NCBI GenBank assembly: GCA_023417635.1
Contig: JAEZFF010000082.1
Coordinates: 1-27,954, forward strand
Reading direction: 5' to 3'
Length of the DNA stretch: 27,954 nt
Source: Bacillota bacterium
GTDB taxonomy: Bacteria > Bacillota > Clostridia > Oscillospirales > Acutalibacteraceae
Shown here: one piece after another, positions 1 through 8,657 of the stretch
How the letters are laid out: every line of letters starts with the position of its first letter
Position numbering within the stretch: the stretch's first letter is position 1
Position numbers and translations under genes: made by a program
The notes under the pieces: model-generated
What the model saw: only the letters and a program-made list of their open reading frames with translations
What the model was told of the DNA's origin: nothing
Database searches by the model: none

Positions 1-2
1 TT

Positions 3-719
3 CTTGACGATGTGAGCTTCCACATCCATCCGGGCGAAAAAGTAGCCCTTATCGGCAACAACGGCGCTGGAAAAAGCACAACGGTCAAGCTGATGTGTGG
101 TTTCTACAAACCGACTTCCGGAAAAATCCTCATTAATGGTACAGACTTGAACACGCTGAACATTGACTGGTACATGAAGCGCATTGCAGCCGTGTTTCAA
201 AAATCCCTTGCACTTTCGTTTCCTATTGCAGAAAATGTAAGCTGCAAAGTACCGGAAGAAACCGACGTTCCCCGCTGTGAAGAAATGCTGAAGCTTGCCG
301 GCCTGTGGGAAAAGATTGACTCTCTGCCGAAAAGGGTCGACACATACCTGAACAAAGATATGCAGAACGACGGCGTTTCTCTTTCCGGCGGTGAAGCGCA
401 GAAACTGATGCTGGCGCGCGCACTGTACAAGAAGCCTTCCCTGCTTTTGCTTGACGAACCGACCGCCGCGCTGGATGCTATTGCCGAAAGCAAAATGTAC
501 CAGCTTTACGGCAGGCTGCTGCAAGGAAAAAGCGCACTGTTTATCTCCCACCGCCTTGCTTCCACCCGCTTCTGCAGCCGCATTTTGCTGTTGAATAACG
601 GTAAGATTGCCGAAGAAGGAACGCATGACAAGCTGATGCAGAAAGGCGGCCTGTACCGCAAGATGTTTGACGTGCAGAGTAAGTATTACAAGGAGGGAAA
701 CAGCCATGAAACTGCGTAA
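3..719 (+). CDS. ABC transporter ATP-binding/permease protein, C-terminal part (5' truncated by window edge)
   Basis: This is the nucleotide-binding domain of an ABC transporter. The reading frame is open to the left edge, so the GTG at 12 is probably an internal codon (the frame reads LDDVSFHIHPGEK across it). Visible motifs are Walker A GNNGAGKST, Q-loop region VFQKS, signature LSGGEAQK, Walker B LLLLDEPTAALD with the catalytic Glu, and the switch His in SHR. The C-terminal layout matches that of the next gene, so this is probably the end of a full TMD-NBD exporter polypeptide, but the membrane part lies outside the window. The stop at 717-719 overlaps the start of the next gene by 14 nt, which implies translational coupling and a heterodimeric pair. 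The cargo is not apparent. Confidence 0.9.
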   Translation, partial: LDDVSFHIHPGEKVALIGNNGAGKSTTVKLMCGFYKPTSGKILINGTDLNTLNIDWYMKRIAAVFQKSLALSFPIAENVSCKVPEETDVPRCEEMLKLAGLWEKIDSLPKRVDTYLNKDMQNDGVSLSGGEAQKLMLARALYKKPSLLLLDEPTAALDAIAESKMYQLYGRLLQGKSALFISHRLASTRFCSRILLLNNGKIAEEGTHDKLMQKGGLYRKMFDVQSKYYKEGNSHETA

Positions 720-2547
720 AGATTTCCAGAAGCTATGCAGCTTTCTGCAGGATATACAGAAAAAGCATAAAAGTCTGCTGCCGTGCCTGCTGGGCGGCGG
801 ATTTGCACAGGCAGCCATTCCGTTCACCGCCCTTTATTTTTCGTCTGAAATTCTCACGCTGGTCGTACAAAAAAGGTTTTCCGCGTGCTATAGCTCTGTT
901 TTCTGGCTGCTGATTCTTACGCTTGTGTTTTCGATTCTCGCGCGGGTCTGCTTCCAAAGCTATGAAGTAATCCGCCATATGTCTTACGACAGTATGCAGG
1001 AGCGGCTGAACGACAAAGCCTACCAGATTGAGTTTGAAAAGCTGGAACGCACCGAAACGATGGATAAAATCCGCTCCCTGCGTGTAAATGAGCAAACTAC
1101 GGGCGGCATTTCCTCCGCACTTCTCTACCTTTGGAGAGTGAACCAAGCCGTTTGGGAAGTTCTTTTCAGCGTTGGCTTTCTTTTCCGGATGTTCCTGCTT
1201 TCCGGTTCACAGTTCTGCAACACCGGCAGTATTCTTTCCGCTGTCCTGTACGCGGTGCTTGCCTGTGCCCTCTGCACACTCAGCATCCACCTCATCCATA
1301 CTTCTCATGTGAAGCTGCAGAAAGGACTGCAGGACTGCGCCCATTTCAATGCCGAAACAATCTACCTTTCTTCCCTGGCCGAGTCACCGGAAACCGGGAA
1401 AGATGTCCGCATTTTCGGGATGCAAAAACTGCTGAAGTCGAAGCTGGCACAAGTGAGCGGAAACTTTTCTCTCGAGCGCATCCTCTTCCCCTTGGGCCGC
1501 TGTAACGGCATAAATACTTTATTTGGCGAAATCATTGCGGGCGGCGCCTATTTCCTGGTTGGCACACAGGCATTGCTGGGACACATTTCCATCGGGGATG
1601 TTCTGCTGTACGCCGGCTCCATTATCCGGCTCACAACAGCCGTCAACTCCACGCTGCAAAACTCTTCACTTTTCCTGTATGTGATGGACTACTTGAAAAC
1701 CTACCACGAATTTATCAACAGCCCGCAGCTTTCGTATGACGGCACTTTGCCGATTGAAAAGCGCGACGACGGCCAGTACGAATTTGAATTGCAGGACGTC
1801 TGCTTTTCTTACCCCGACAGCAACGACCTCATTCTCGACCACCTGAACCTTAAATTTACCGTGGGAAAATCATTTGCGGTCGTTGGGCGAAACGGCGCGG
1901 GAAAATCGACGCTGATTAAGCTGCTTTGCCGCCTGTATGAACCAACCTCCGGTAAAATTCTGCTGAATGGCATCGACATCCGTTACTACGATTACAGCGA
2001 ATATGTTAAACTCTTTTCAGTCGTTTTTCAGGATTTTAAAATTTTTGCTTTACCGCTCGACCAAAATGTGGCTGGCACGGAACAGGCCGACGAGCAGCGC
2101 GTATGGAATTGCCTGGAAAGCGTCGGCCTGAAAAATCGCGTAGAATCCATGAAAGACGGCATTCATTCCCTGCTTTACAAAGACTGCGGCGACGGCGTGG
2201 AGCTTTCCGGCGGCGAAGCGCAAAAGCTGGCTATCGCCCGTGCGCTGTACAAAAATGCACCGTTTGTCATACTTGATGAGCCGACGGCAGCGCTTGACCC
2301 GTTTTCAGAAGCGGAAATTTACGAAAACTTTGGGAGCCTTACAAAAAATAAAACATCTATTTATATTTCACACCGCATGAGCAGCTGTAAATTCTGCGAT
2401 GAAATTATTGTAATGGAACATGGCCGCATCGCAGAGCGCGGCAGCCACGAAAAGCTGATGGAACAAGACGGGATTTACGCGCAGCTTTACCGCACACAAG
2501 CAAAATACTACCGAAAAGGCGAGCCTGAAAGATGCCCCGCCGTGTAA
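706..2547 (+). CDS. ABC transporter ATP-binding/permease protein (exporter type, 613 aa)
   Basis: This is a full-length ABC exporter half-transporter: an N-terminal membrane domain of about 340 residues with several hydrophobic helices, then a nucleotide-binding domain. Visible motifs are Walker A GRNGAGKST, signature LSGGEAQK, Walker B FVILDEPTAALD and the switch His in SHRMSS. The ATG at 706 is chosen because AGGAGGG lies at 691-697; an upstream extension in frame lacks a ribosome binding site. It overlaps the preceding ABC gene by 14 nt, and both carry the unusual GEAQK form of the signature, so they probably act as a heterodimer. Unlike the exporter pair at 6831-10488, both ATP sites look catalytically intact. 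A terminator follows. The substrate is unknown; peptide or drug export are both possible. Confidence 0.92.
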   Translation: MKLRKDFQKLCSFLQDIQKKHKSLLPCLLGGGFAQAAIPFTALYFSSEILTLVVQKRFSACYSSVFWLLILTLVFSILARVCFQSYEVIRHMSYDSMQERLNDKAYQIEFEKLERTETMDKIRSLRVNEQTTGGISSALLYLWRVNQAVWEVLFSVGFLFRMFLLSGSQFCNTGSILSAVLYAVLACALCTLSIHLIHTSHVKLQKGLQDCAHFNAETIYLSSLAESPETGKDVRIFGMQKLLKSKLAQVSGNFSLERILFPLGRCNGINTLFGEIIAGGAYFLVGTQALLGHISIGDVLLYAGSIIRLTTAVNSTLQNSSLFLYVMDYLKTYHEFINSPQLSYDGTLPIEKRDDGQYEFELQDVCFSYPDSNDLILDHLNLKFTVGKSFAVVGRNGAGKSTLIKLLCRLYEPTSGKILLNGIDIRYYDYSEYVKLFSVVFQDFKIFALPLDQNVAGTEQADEQRVWNCLESVGLKNRVESMKDGIHSLLYKDCGDGVELSGGEAQKLAIARALYKNAPFVILDEPTAALDPFSEAEIYENFGSLTKNKTSIYISHRMSSCKFCDEIIVMEHGRIAERGSHEKLMEQDGIYAQLYRTQAKYYRKGEPERCPAV

Positions 2548-2570
2548 AAACCCAGCTTGCATATATAAGG

Positions 2571-2603
2571 AAGGATACCCTGCCATGCCGGCGGGGTATC
2601 CTT
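2571..2603. terminator. Rho-independent terminator between convergent genes
   Basis: A 14-bp stem (AAGGATACCCTGCC pairing with GGCGGGGTATCCTT, one G-U pair) closes a 5-nt loop and is followed on the plus strand by a pyrimidine/T-rich run. It lies between the stop of the plus-strand ABC gene and the stop of the minus-strand chemotaxis gene, so it can serve both directions; the T-run favours the plus strand. Confidence 0.85.
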
Positions 2604-2620
2604 CTTTCTTTATTCCACTT

Positions 2621-4309
2621 TTATTCCGCACGCAGCTGAATCCAGCCAATTTCCTTTTCCAATCTGCCGGACTGGGACGAGAGTTCCTGGCTGGCTGCAG
2701 CACTTTCTTCCGCTGTGGCGGAATTTGTCTGCAGCGCAGAAGAAGTCTGCTGAATTCCCTGCGTAATCTGCTTAATGGATGTAGACTGCGTGTCTGACAT
2801 GTTTTTAATTTTCTGGATTGCCTGGTCGATTGATTCCACTTCAGCCGCAATCTCACGCAGCGTCTGAGCCGTTTGCTGTGCCGTTGCCGCGCCTTCCTGG
2901 ATTTTTTGATCTGCGTTTCCGATGAGTTCTGCCGATTGCTTTGCCGCATCGGCAGATTGGTTTGCAAGGCTGCGGACTTCTTCCGCGACCACTGCAAAAC
3001 CTTTGCCCTGATCCCCGGCATGAGCTGCTTCGATGGAAGCATTTAAAGCCAGAATATTCGTCTGGGAAGCAATTCGGTTAATCACCTTGATGATTTTCAC
3101 AATCTGGCCAGAAGCTTCCGAAATCTCATTCATGGCAGAGAGCGTATTTTTCATCTGGTTCATTCCTTTGTCGACCCGTTCCGTTGTAAGGTTGGCACTG
3201 GATGCTATGTGCGAGATGCTCCCGGTATTATGGTTAACAGCTGCGGAAATATTTGAGATTTCAGCCGAAAGTTGTTCCACTGTGGCAGACTGTTCTTCCG
3301 CGCCTTTTGCTTGTATCTGAACTCCATTCGAAACCTGCTGGGAACTGTTTTTTACCTGCACGGCTGAAGAGCGGATGCTGGAAAATACCTGGTTCAGGTT
3401 TTCTAAAATCGTATTGGCCGCATCGGAAATTTCGCCGAAGTCCCCTTCGTACCGTTCCATTTTACTGCGGCTGTAATCCCCGTCTGCCATGCCGCGCATC
3501 AGGTTCGAAATGTCTATAACAATCTGCTGCAGCCGTTCAAAAGAGCTGTTGAGTGTCGCCGCCAACGCGCCGAACTCATTCTTCGAATGATACTTTGCCC
3601 GAACCTTCAGGTTTCCTTTTGAAAACTCTTCTGCACAGGCAGAAAGCTCCTGCACCGGTCTGCTGATATTTTTAGAGATTTTTCTCCCAACCATAACAGA
3701 ATAGATAACGCCTGCCGCTATGAGCAAAAGATAAAAGACAAGGCCGCCTTTTGCCATTGTGCTGTTTTGCGCGGCAACTTTCTGCGCTTCGTTCCCTTCA
3801 AAAACCATATAATCCGAATACGTCTGCATAATCTGGCGGGAAATAGAAATTGTGGACTGTATTGCCTGGCTGGCATTCGTTTTATTGCCATCTGCCAGAT
3901 ACTGCATCGCCTGATTTACCTGCGGCTCAAAGACGTTTGTATACATCTGATTGGCACTTGCTATCTGCTTTTTCCACTTTGGATCCGTCACCCTTTTGTT
4001 CAGCCGTGCCACATCCTGTGCACACGCCTGGTCACATTTCTGAATCGTGTCCTGCGCTACTTGGGCAACCTGCGGCTGATCCGCCTTGATAATTGCATTC
4101 AGCCCTTCTGACTGAATCATAGTAATGTTGGTGAGCACTCCGCTGACATCCGACATCCCACTAACGCTGGCCGCCAGCTTATTTTCAGTTGCGATGGAAT
4201 TAAACATCCAGCCGATTCCTACACCCGCCAGTATAATAGAAACAATAGTAAGCATTAAAAAAGACAGCGAAAGTTGCTTTTGTATTTTTAGATTTTCCAG
4301 TTTTTTCAT
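2621..4309 (-). CDS. Methyl-accepting chemotaxis protein (562 aa)
   Basis: A transmembrane chemoreceptor that would signal to CheA/CheW. A first membrane helix (about residues 13-37) is followed by a mostly helical extracytoplasmic sensor of about 150 residues (four-helix-bundle type), a second membrane helix (about 187-210), a HAMP region (about 210-262), a second HAMP-like linker, and the long coiled-coil signalling domain. The highly conserved hairpin tip is clear (SQTNILALNASIEAAHAG, then GKGFAVVAEEVRSLA). No CheR-tethering pentapeptide is seen at the C-terminus. The ATG at 4309 is chosen because AGGAGG sits 7 nt upstream; the in-frame ATG at 4315 is only 1 nt from it. No other chemotaxis gene is in the window, so the ligand cannot be inferred. 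The gene is monocistronic with a long leader. Confidence 0.95.
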   Translation of the reverse strand: MKKLENLKIQKQLSLSFLMLTIVSIILAGVGIGWMFNSIATENKLAASVSGMSDVSGVLTNITMIQSEGLNAIIKADQPQVAQVAQDTIQKCDQACAQDVARLNKRVTDPKWKKQIASANQMYTNVFEPQVNQAMQYLADGNKTNASQAIQSTISISRQIMQTYSDYMVFEGNEAQKVAAQNSTMAKGGLVFYLLLIAAGVIYSVMVGRKISKNISRPVQELSACAEEFSKGNLKVRAKYHSKNEFGALAATLNSSFERLQQIVIDISNLMRGMADGDYSRSKMERYEGDFGEISDAANTILENLNQVFSSIRSSAVQVKNSSQQVSNGVQIQAKGAEEQSATVEQLSAEISNISAAVNHNTGSISHIASSANLTTERVDKGMNQMKNTLSAMNEISEASGQIVKIIKVINRIASQTNILALNASIEAAHAGDQGKGFAVVAEEVRSLANQSADAAKQSAELIGNADQKIQEGAATAQQTAQTLREIAAEVESIDQAIQKIKNMSDTQSTSIKQITQGIQQTSSALQTNSATAEESAAASQELSSQSGRLEKEIGWIQLRAE

Positions 4310-4560
4310 AATCATGCCTCCTGAGCATCCCTTTACCACAGCTAATTTTCACAGCCGAGCCATAATGCAGGCTGTAACTTTTTTGCCTTCTTCCTGAAGC
4401 AAACGGCCATACGACGAAAGATTCGTGCAGCATTCAAGCTTGTTTTTAATCCCTGCCCCTCTGAAATCATCATAATTTTGCAAAAATCATTTCGGGTTTG
4501 ACCAATCGCTGTAGCTGGTCACAAAAAAAGGATATGCAAAGTGCATACCCATCCGTGATG
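4310..4560 (-). promoter_or_regulatory. Long structured 5' leader of the chemotaxis gene
   Basis: About 250 nt separate the predicted transcription start (near 4560) from the start codon, with no convincing gene inside. On the minus strand it holds, in order, a terminator-like hairpin (4523-4550), a TGACCA...TGGTCA hairpin (about 4499-4522), and an ACAGCC...GGCTGT hairpin near the 3' end (about 4350-4375). I looked for c-di-GMP-I riboswitch consensus pieces, common before chemotaxis genes in Clostridia, and did not find them. Function is inferred only from length and structure. Confidence 0.5.
4523..4550 (-). terminator. Promoter-proximal terminator-like hairpin in the chemotaxis gene leader
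   Basis: On the minus strand an imperfect 9-bp stem (GGGTATGCA / TGCATATCC, one mismatch, 3-nt loop) is followed directly by seven T residues. It begins about 10 nt after the predicted transcription start, so it would end most transcripts unless prevented. Confidence 0.65.
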
Positions 4561-4566
4561 ATATAA

Positions 4567-4595
4567 ATTGTAGAATTTTAAGACCGATTTGTCAA
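4567..4595 (-). promoter_or_regulatory. Sigma-A promoter of the chemotaxis gene
   Basis: On the minus strand the -35 TTGACA (4590-4595) and -10 TACAAT (4567-4572) are separated by exactly 17 bp. An AT-rich stretch with the palindrome AATAATATATTATT (4613-4626) lies just upstream and could be an UP element or operator. Confidence 0.8.
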
Positions 4596-4816
4596 GTGCT
4601 GAAAGTTCTAGTAATAATATATTATTATTAATAGTTTAGAATAACGCCGCCTCCAAGCGCCTTGCTTTTTTCTTCAATTTTTGTCTTGATAAAAAGTGTG
4701 TGTAAAAAAGCGAAAGTGCCTGTTTTACGTTGCTTTTTGCTATTAAGCAACTTTTTAGCCGAGTTAAATTAATCCTGTCAAAGGCTGCCTCAAAAGATAA
4801 GAAAGGCAAAAATAAA
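4596..4816. other. Intergenic stretch without a recognisable gene
   Basis: This part of the 4310-4912 gene-free interval contains the AT-rich palindrome at 4613-4626 and otherwise low-complexity AT-rich sequence. A minus-strand open frame across 4636-4947 runs through the pepF terminator and the end of pepF, has no ribosome binding site and has an odd composition, so I do not call it a gene. Confidence 0.5.
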
Positions 4817-4843
4817 CCGCCGGAAGCATCAGCTTTCCGGCGG
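4817..4843 (-). terminator. Rho-independent terminator of pepF
   Basis: A perfect 9-bp GC-rich stem (CCGCCGGAA / TTCCGGCGG) with a short loop is followed on the minus strand by TTTATTTTT. It sits about 70 nt after the pepF stop codon. Confidence 0.85.
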
Positions 4844-4912
4844 TAATAAAAATTTGCATTCAATTCAGAATCAAATTTATGTGACCCTGTTTTCTCCTGA
4901 ACGGTGACGAAA

Positions 4913-6712
4913 TTAGATTTCCTTTTCCAGCATATCCAGCAAATCACTGAAAGTTTTCATGGTGTCCTGCATCGGCTGGGCTGTTGTCATATCAACACCG
5001 GCCTTGCGAAGGATATTAATTGGGTAGTCGCTTCCGCCGCTCTTGAGGAATCCTTTGTACATTTCGACGGCGTTCGGCGTGCCGCCCAAAATCCGGTTGG
5101 CAAAGGAATTTGCCGCAGCATACCCGGTCGCATACTGGTAAACGTAAAAGTCACGGTAGAAGTGCGGGATGCGCGCCCACTCAATGTCATTTTCAGCGTC
5201 GACCGTCATCTCCGGGCCATAATATTTCACGTTCAGCTCATGCCATTCGGCACAAAGGCTGTCCGCCGTAAGCGGGACTCCCTTTTCGGCCTTTTCATGG
5301 GTAAACAGTTCAAATTCAGCAAACAGCATCTGGCGGAAAACCGTCGTGCGGATTTGCTCCAACTGGGAATTAATCAAGTACAGTTTCCGGTCCTTATCCT
5401 TTTCTTTGCTGATAAGGTGATGAATCAACAGGGATTCATTCGTTGTTGAAGCCACCTCAGCGCAAAAGAGCGTGTAGTCGGAATAAACGCGGGGCTGCGT
5501 GTGGCAGGAAAAGTACGTATGAAGGGAATGGCCCATTTCATGCGCAAGCGTGGAAACATCGTCGAGCGTGCCGTCATAGTTCAGCAGCACATAAGGATCT
5601 GTGTCGAAGCATCCTGCGGAATACGCGCCGCCGCATTTGCCCTTGTTCGGGTAACGGTCGACCCAGCCGCTGCCAATGCCTTTTGTGAAAAGCTCCAGGT
5701 ATTCTTTGCCAAGCGGAGCCAGACCATCCAGCACAATTTTAACAGCGTCATCAAACGGGATATGCTCTTCCGGGACATCAATAACCGGCACATACAGGTC
5801 ATACATATGGACATCTGGAAGACCAAGGAGCTTTTTCTTAATGGAAACATAGCGGTGCAACAGGCCAAGGTTTGCATTGATGGCTTCGACGGCCTTTTTA
5901 TAAACTGCTACCGGAATATCGTTCGGGGCAAGAGAAGCCTCTACCGCGGAACTGTAATGGCGCAGCTTGGATTCCAGCACAAAATTCTTTGTAGAGGAAG
6001 AAAGCAGTGATGCAATCGTATTGCGGTATTTGTTGTAGCCGCCCATAAGGGATGCATAGTATTCCTTCCGCACCTTACGGTTCTTGGAAGTCATAAAACG
6101 GTAATAGCCGCTTTCTGTCATTTCTACCTGCTGGCCCTGCTCATCATGAACCGGCTCAAAAGTCAGCTCACCGTTGGCAAAAATGGAATAGGCGTTATGC
6201 GGAGCTTCCATGCTGTCGGAGAACGAGGCGAGAATCTTTTCGCTGTTCTTGTCAAGCGTGTGTGGCTTTGCTTTCAAAATTTTCTGCAGCAGGAAGCGGT
6301 AAAGCTCCAGCTTTGGCTCCGCTTTCATTTCCTTTTCCACCGTTCCATCCGGGTAAGAGAGAATTTCCGGTACAAAGAAGGACTCTGCCGCCTGCATTTC
6401 CGCAAAGTATGCCATCATTTTCGATTTCACCGCAAGATGCTCCGCGTTAGCGGTATCTTCGTCGGAGCGCAGGTATGCGTACTCACCCAGCTTATTCGCA
6501 AGGGCGGTAATCTCATCGTCAAGTTTGAAAAAGCCCAAAAGCTTTTCCGCATCATTCAGTTTGCCCTGGTATTCCGCCACATGAGAAACTTTCTCCTGCA
6601 GCTTTGCAAAATCGGCATCCCAGTCCTTTGCTGTCTTGTAAATCTTTTCAACATTCCACTTGTCAGATTGCGGAATCTGATCTCTTGTTCTAAGCTTCGC
6701 AGTTTCACTCAT
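4913..6712 (-). CDS. pepF: Oligoendopeptidase F (M3 metallopeptidase, 599 aa)
   Basis: A cytoplasmic zinc peptidase that cleaves oligopeptides internally, part of peptide turnover. The zinc-binding HEXXH motif is HEMGH at residues 391-395, and the third ligand is expected in the following FCAEVAST segment about 25 residues later. The N-terminal part (TRDQIPQSDKWNVEKIY) and the total length near 600 match the PepF family of M3 peptidases. The ATG at 6712 is preceded by GGAGG with 8-nt spacing; an upstream in-frame ATG at 6739 lacks one. The gene appears monocistronic, with its own extended -10 promoter just upstream and a strong terminator downstream. No signal peptide is seen. Confidence 0.96.
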   Translation of the reverse strand: MSETAKLRTRDQIPQSDKWNVEKIYKTAKDWDADFAKLQEKVSHVAEYQGKLNDAEKLLGFFKLDDEITALANKLGEYAYLRSDEDTANAEHLAVKSKMMAYFAEMQAAESFFVPEILSYPDGTVEKEMKAEPKLELYRFLLQKILKAKPHTLDKNSEKILASFSDSMEAPHNAYSIFANGELTFEPVHDEQGQQVEMTESGYYRFMTSKNRKVRKEYYASLMGGYNKYRNTIASLLSSSTKNFVLESKLRHYSSAVEASLAPNDIPVAVYKKAVEAINANLGLLHRYVSIKKKLLGLPDVHMYDLYVPVIDVPEEHIPFDDAVKIVLDGLAPLGKEYLELFTKGIGSGWVDRYPNKGKCGGAYSAGCFDTDPYVLLNYDGTLDDVSTLAHEMGHSLHTYFSCHTQPRVYSDYTLFCAEVASTTNESLLIHHLISKEKDKDRKLYLINSQLEQIRTTVFRQMLFAEFELFTHEKAEKGVPLTADSLCAEWHELNVKYYGPEMTVDAENDIEWARIPHFYRDFYVYQYATGYAAANSFANRILGGTPNAVEMYKGFLKSGGSDYPINILRKAGVDMTTAQPMQDTMKTFSDLLDMLEKEI

Positions 6713-6787
6713 ACGCAGTGCCTCCGTTTTTATTTTCAATTTATCATTGCCGACAGCATGGAAAAGACTGACGACGATATTTTCTTA

Positions 6788-6816
6788 ATTATACCACATT
6801 CCAGCCCTGGAATATA
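6788..6816 (-). promoter_or_regulatory. Promoter of pepF with a palindrome in the spacer
   Basis: On the minus strand TGGTATAAT gives an extended -10 (TATAAT at 6788-6793) with a poor -35 (TATATT at the expected distance). The perfect 16-bp palindrome ATTCCAGCCCTGGAAT at 6798-6813 fills the spacer, exactly where a repressor could block polymerase. Confidence 0.6.
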
Positions 6817-6830
6817 GAGCAGAAATAGGC

Positions 6831-8657
6831 TTACGTCTCTGCGGTTTCCCATGCTTCCTGCTCGAACTGTTTCGTGTAAAGGTTGTAATAATAGCCTTTC
6901 TTTTTCAGCAGTTCACGGTGGCTTCCCCGTTCCACAATTTTGCCGTCGCTCACCACAAGGATCACATCCGCATGGCGGATGGTGGAAAGCCGGTGCGCTA
7001 TGATAAAACTGGTGCGGCCAACCAGCAGATGCGCAATCGCATTCTGAATCAGCTGCTCAGTTTCGGTATCAACAGAGCTGGTCGCTTCGTCAAGCACAAA
7101 AATAGGTGGATCGGCAAGCACTGCGCGTGCAAAGGAAATCAACTGTTTTTCTCCGGTAGAAAGGCGGTCGCCGCCCTCGCCCACATCACTGTCGTAGCCC
7201 TTCTCCAGTTTTGCGGCAATGCGGTCTGCCGAAACGAGCTTTGCAGCAGCTTCCACTTCCTCATCGGTCGCACTCAGGCGACCGTAGCGAATATTTTCGC
7301 GCACGGTTCCCGAAAAAAGATGCGGGTCCTGCAGGACATAGCCAATGCTGCTGTGCAGCCAAAGCTGCGAGCGTTCGCGGTAATCCCGGCCGTCAATCAG
7401 CACCTGCCCCTCTGTCGGTTCAAAAAACCGGCATGCAAGGTTTACAATGGTCGACTTTCCAGCGCCGGTTTCACCAACAATCGCAACCGTTGTTCCTGCG
7501 GGTACGTTCAGGCTGAAATGCTCCAGCACGTTTTCGCCGCTGTCCGGGTAATGGAAGGTTACATCGCGGAATTCAACACTGCCGCGCAGCGGCTCCCAGT
7601 TTTCCTTTTTCGGGTGGAAGGCGTCGCCGTATTTTTTTTGCACAGCCGGCGCATCCGTGACGGTCGGCTTGGTTTCCAGCAAATCAGTCACACGTTCAAT
7701 GGACGCCTGCATGGAAATAAATTCGGAAAAAATCCGCGCAAGGTTCTGTATTGGCTCAAAAATTCCAATTGCGTAAGAGATAAAGGCGGAAAGTGTACCG
7801 AATTCCATCAGCCCCTGCTGAGTAAGCCATCCGCCGCGCGCCAGCACAAACGCCGTAGCCAGCGAACCGCTGAACAGCACAACCGGCACAAACGTGGCTG
7901 AAAGCATCGCCGCACGCACGGACGAAGAATACATCCCATGCGTCAGCTTTTGAAATTCTTTGCCATTTTCTTTTTCGATGACAAGCACTTTGCTGGTGCG
8001 TGCTCCACTGATTCCTTCGTTAAACGCACCGGTAATTTTGGAGTTTGCCGCGCGGATTTCACGGTTTGCTTTTAAAATGCGTCCCTGAAAAAATGCCGTT
8101 GCCACCGCTATGAGCGGGATAATCAGCAGAATCAGCAGGGCAAGCTGCCAGTTCAAAAAGAACATAATCACGAATGCGCCCAGCACATACAGGGAAGACC
8201 AGGAAATATCCACCAAGTTCCATGCTGCAGAACCGGCAATTTTCGAAGTATCGCTCATGGTGCGCGCTATCATGTGCCCCACAGGCGTAGTGTTGTAATA
8301 GTCAAAACTAAGCTCCTGCAGATGAACAAAAAGCGCACGCTTCATGTCGCGCCCAAGGTTCATCTCAACATAAGTGGAAAGGTAAACAAACATAGACACG
8401 GTAAAAACTTCAAGCAGCACAACCGCAAGGTATGCCGCCGTATACGGCACAATGCCCTGCATCGTGCGCGGCAGAATAAAATTGTCTATGGCATAGCGGA
8501 GGAAAAGCGGATTTGCTACATCCATAATGGCTGTAATGACCATCAGCACCGCAACCGTGACCATTCTGCCGCGGTACGGCTTCAGGAACGGAAGCAGCTT
8601 CGCCCAGATTTTTATATTAAATGATTTATCATATGTTTTTTCTTCATGTGTCGGCAA
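6831..8657 (-). CDS. ABC exporter subunit with complete Walker B (BmrD/YheH-like, 608 aa)
   Basis: Second subunit of a heterodimeric ABC exporter: about six membrane helices in residues 1-320, then an ATPase domain. Walker A GETGAGKST is near residue 394, the signature is the non-canonical LSTGEKQ near 499, Walker B FVLDEATSSVD keeps the catalytic Glu near 522, and the switch His is in AHRLST. The degenerate signature here and the degenerate Walker B in the upstream partner together make one weak and one active ATP site, as in BmrCD and TM287/288. The start is a TTG at 8657, with AAGGAG about 10 nt upstream; no in-frame ATG exists until residue 32. It overlaps its partner by 14 nt (translational coupling). 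Likely substrates are drugs or amphiphiles, inferred from family only. Confidence 0.92.
   Translation of the reverse strand: MPTHEEKTYDKSFNIKIWAKLLPFLKPYRGRMVTVAVLMVITAIMDVANPLFLRYAIDNFILPRTMQGIVPYTAAYLAVVLLEVFTVSMFVYLSTYVEMNLGRDMKRALFVHLQELSFDYYNTTPVGHMIARTMSDTSKIAGSAAWNLVDISWSSLYVLGAFVIMFFLNWQLALLILLIIPLIAVATAFFQGRILKANREIRAANSKITGAFNEGISGARTSKVLVIEKENGKEFQKLTHGMYSSSVRAAMLSATFVPVVLFSGSLATAFVLARGGWLTQQGLMEFGTLSAFISYAIGIFEPIQNLARIFSEFISMQASIERVTDLLETKPTVTDAPAVQKKYGDAFHPKKENWEPLRGSVEFRDVTFHYPDSGENVLEHFSLNVPAGTTVAIVGETGAGKSTIVNLACRFFEPTEGQVLIDGRDYRERSQLWLHSSIGYVLQDPHLFSGTVRENIRYGRLSATDEEVEAAAKLVSADRIAAKLEKGYDSDVGEGGDRLSTGEKQLISFARAVLADPPIFVLDEATSSVDTETEQLIQNAIAHLLVGRTSFIIAHRLSTIRHADVILVVSDGKIVERGSHRELLKKKGYYYNLYTKQFEQEAWETAET

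Noticed and set aside
4310..4560. c-di-GMP-I riboswitch before the chemotaxis gene
   Set aside because: The conserved CACGCA-AG-GCAAACC-like and GACGCAAAGCC-like pieces and the tetraloop receptor are not visible.
4636..4947. 103-codon minus-strand open frame
   Set aside because: It overlaps the end of pepF and its terminator, has no ribosome binding site and has a composition unlike the neighbours.
6918..7901. 327-codon open frame opposite the exporter subunit
   Set aside because: Antisense shadow of a gene with complete ABC motifs.
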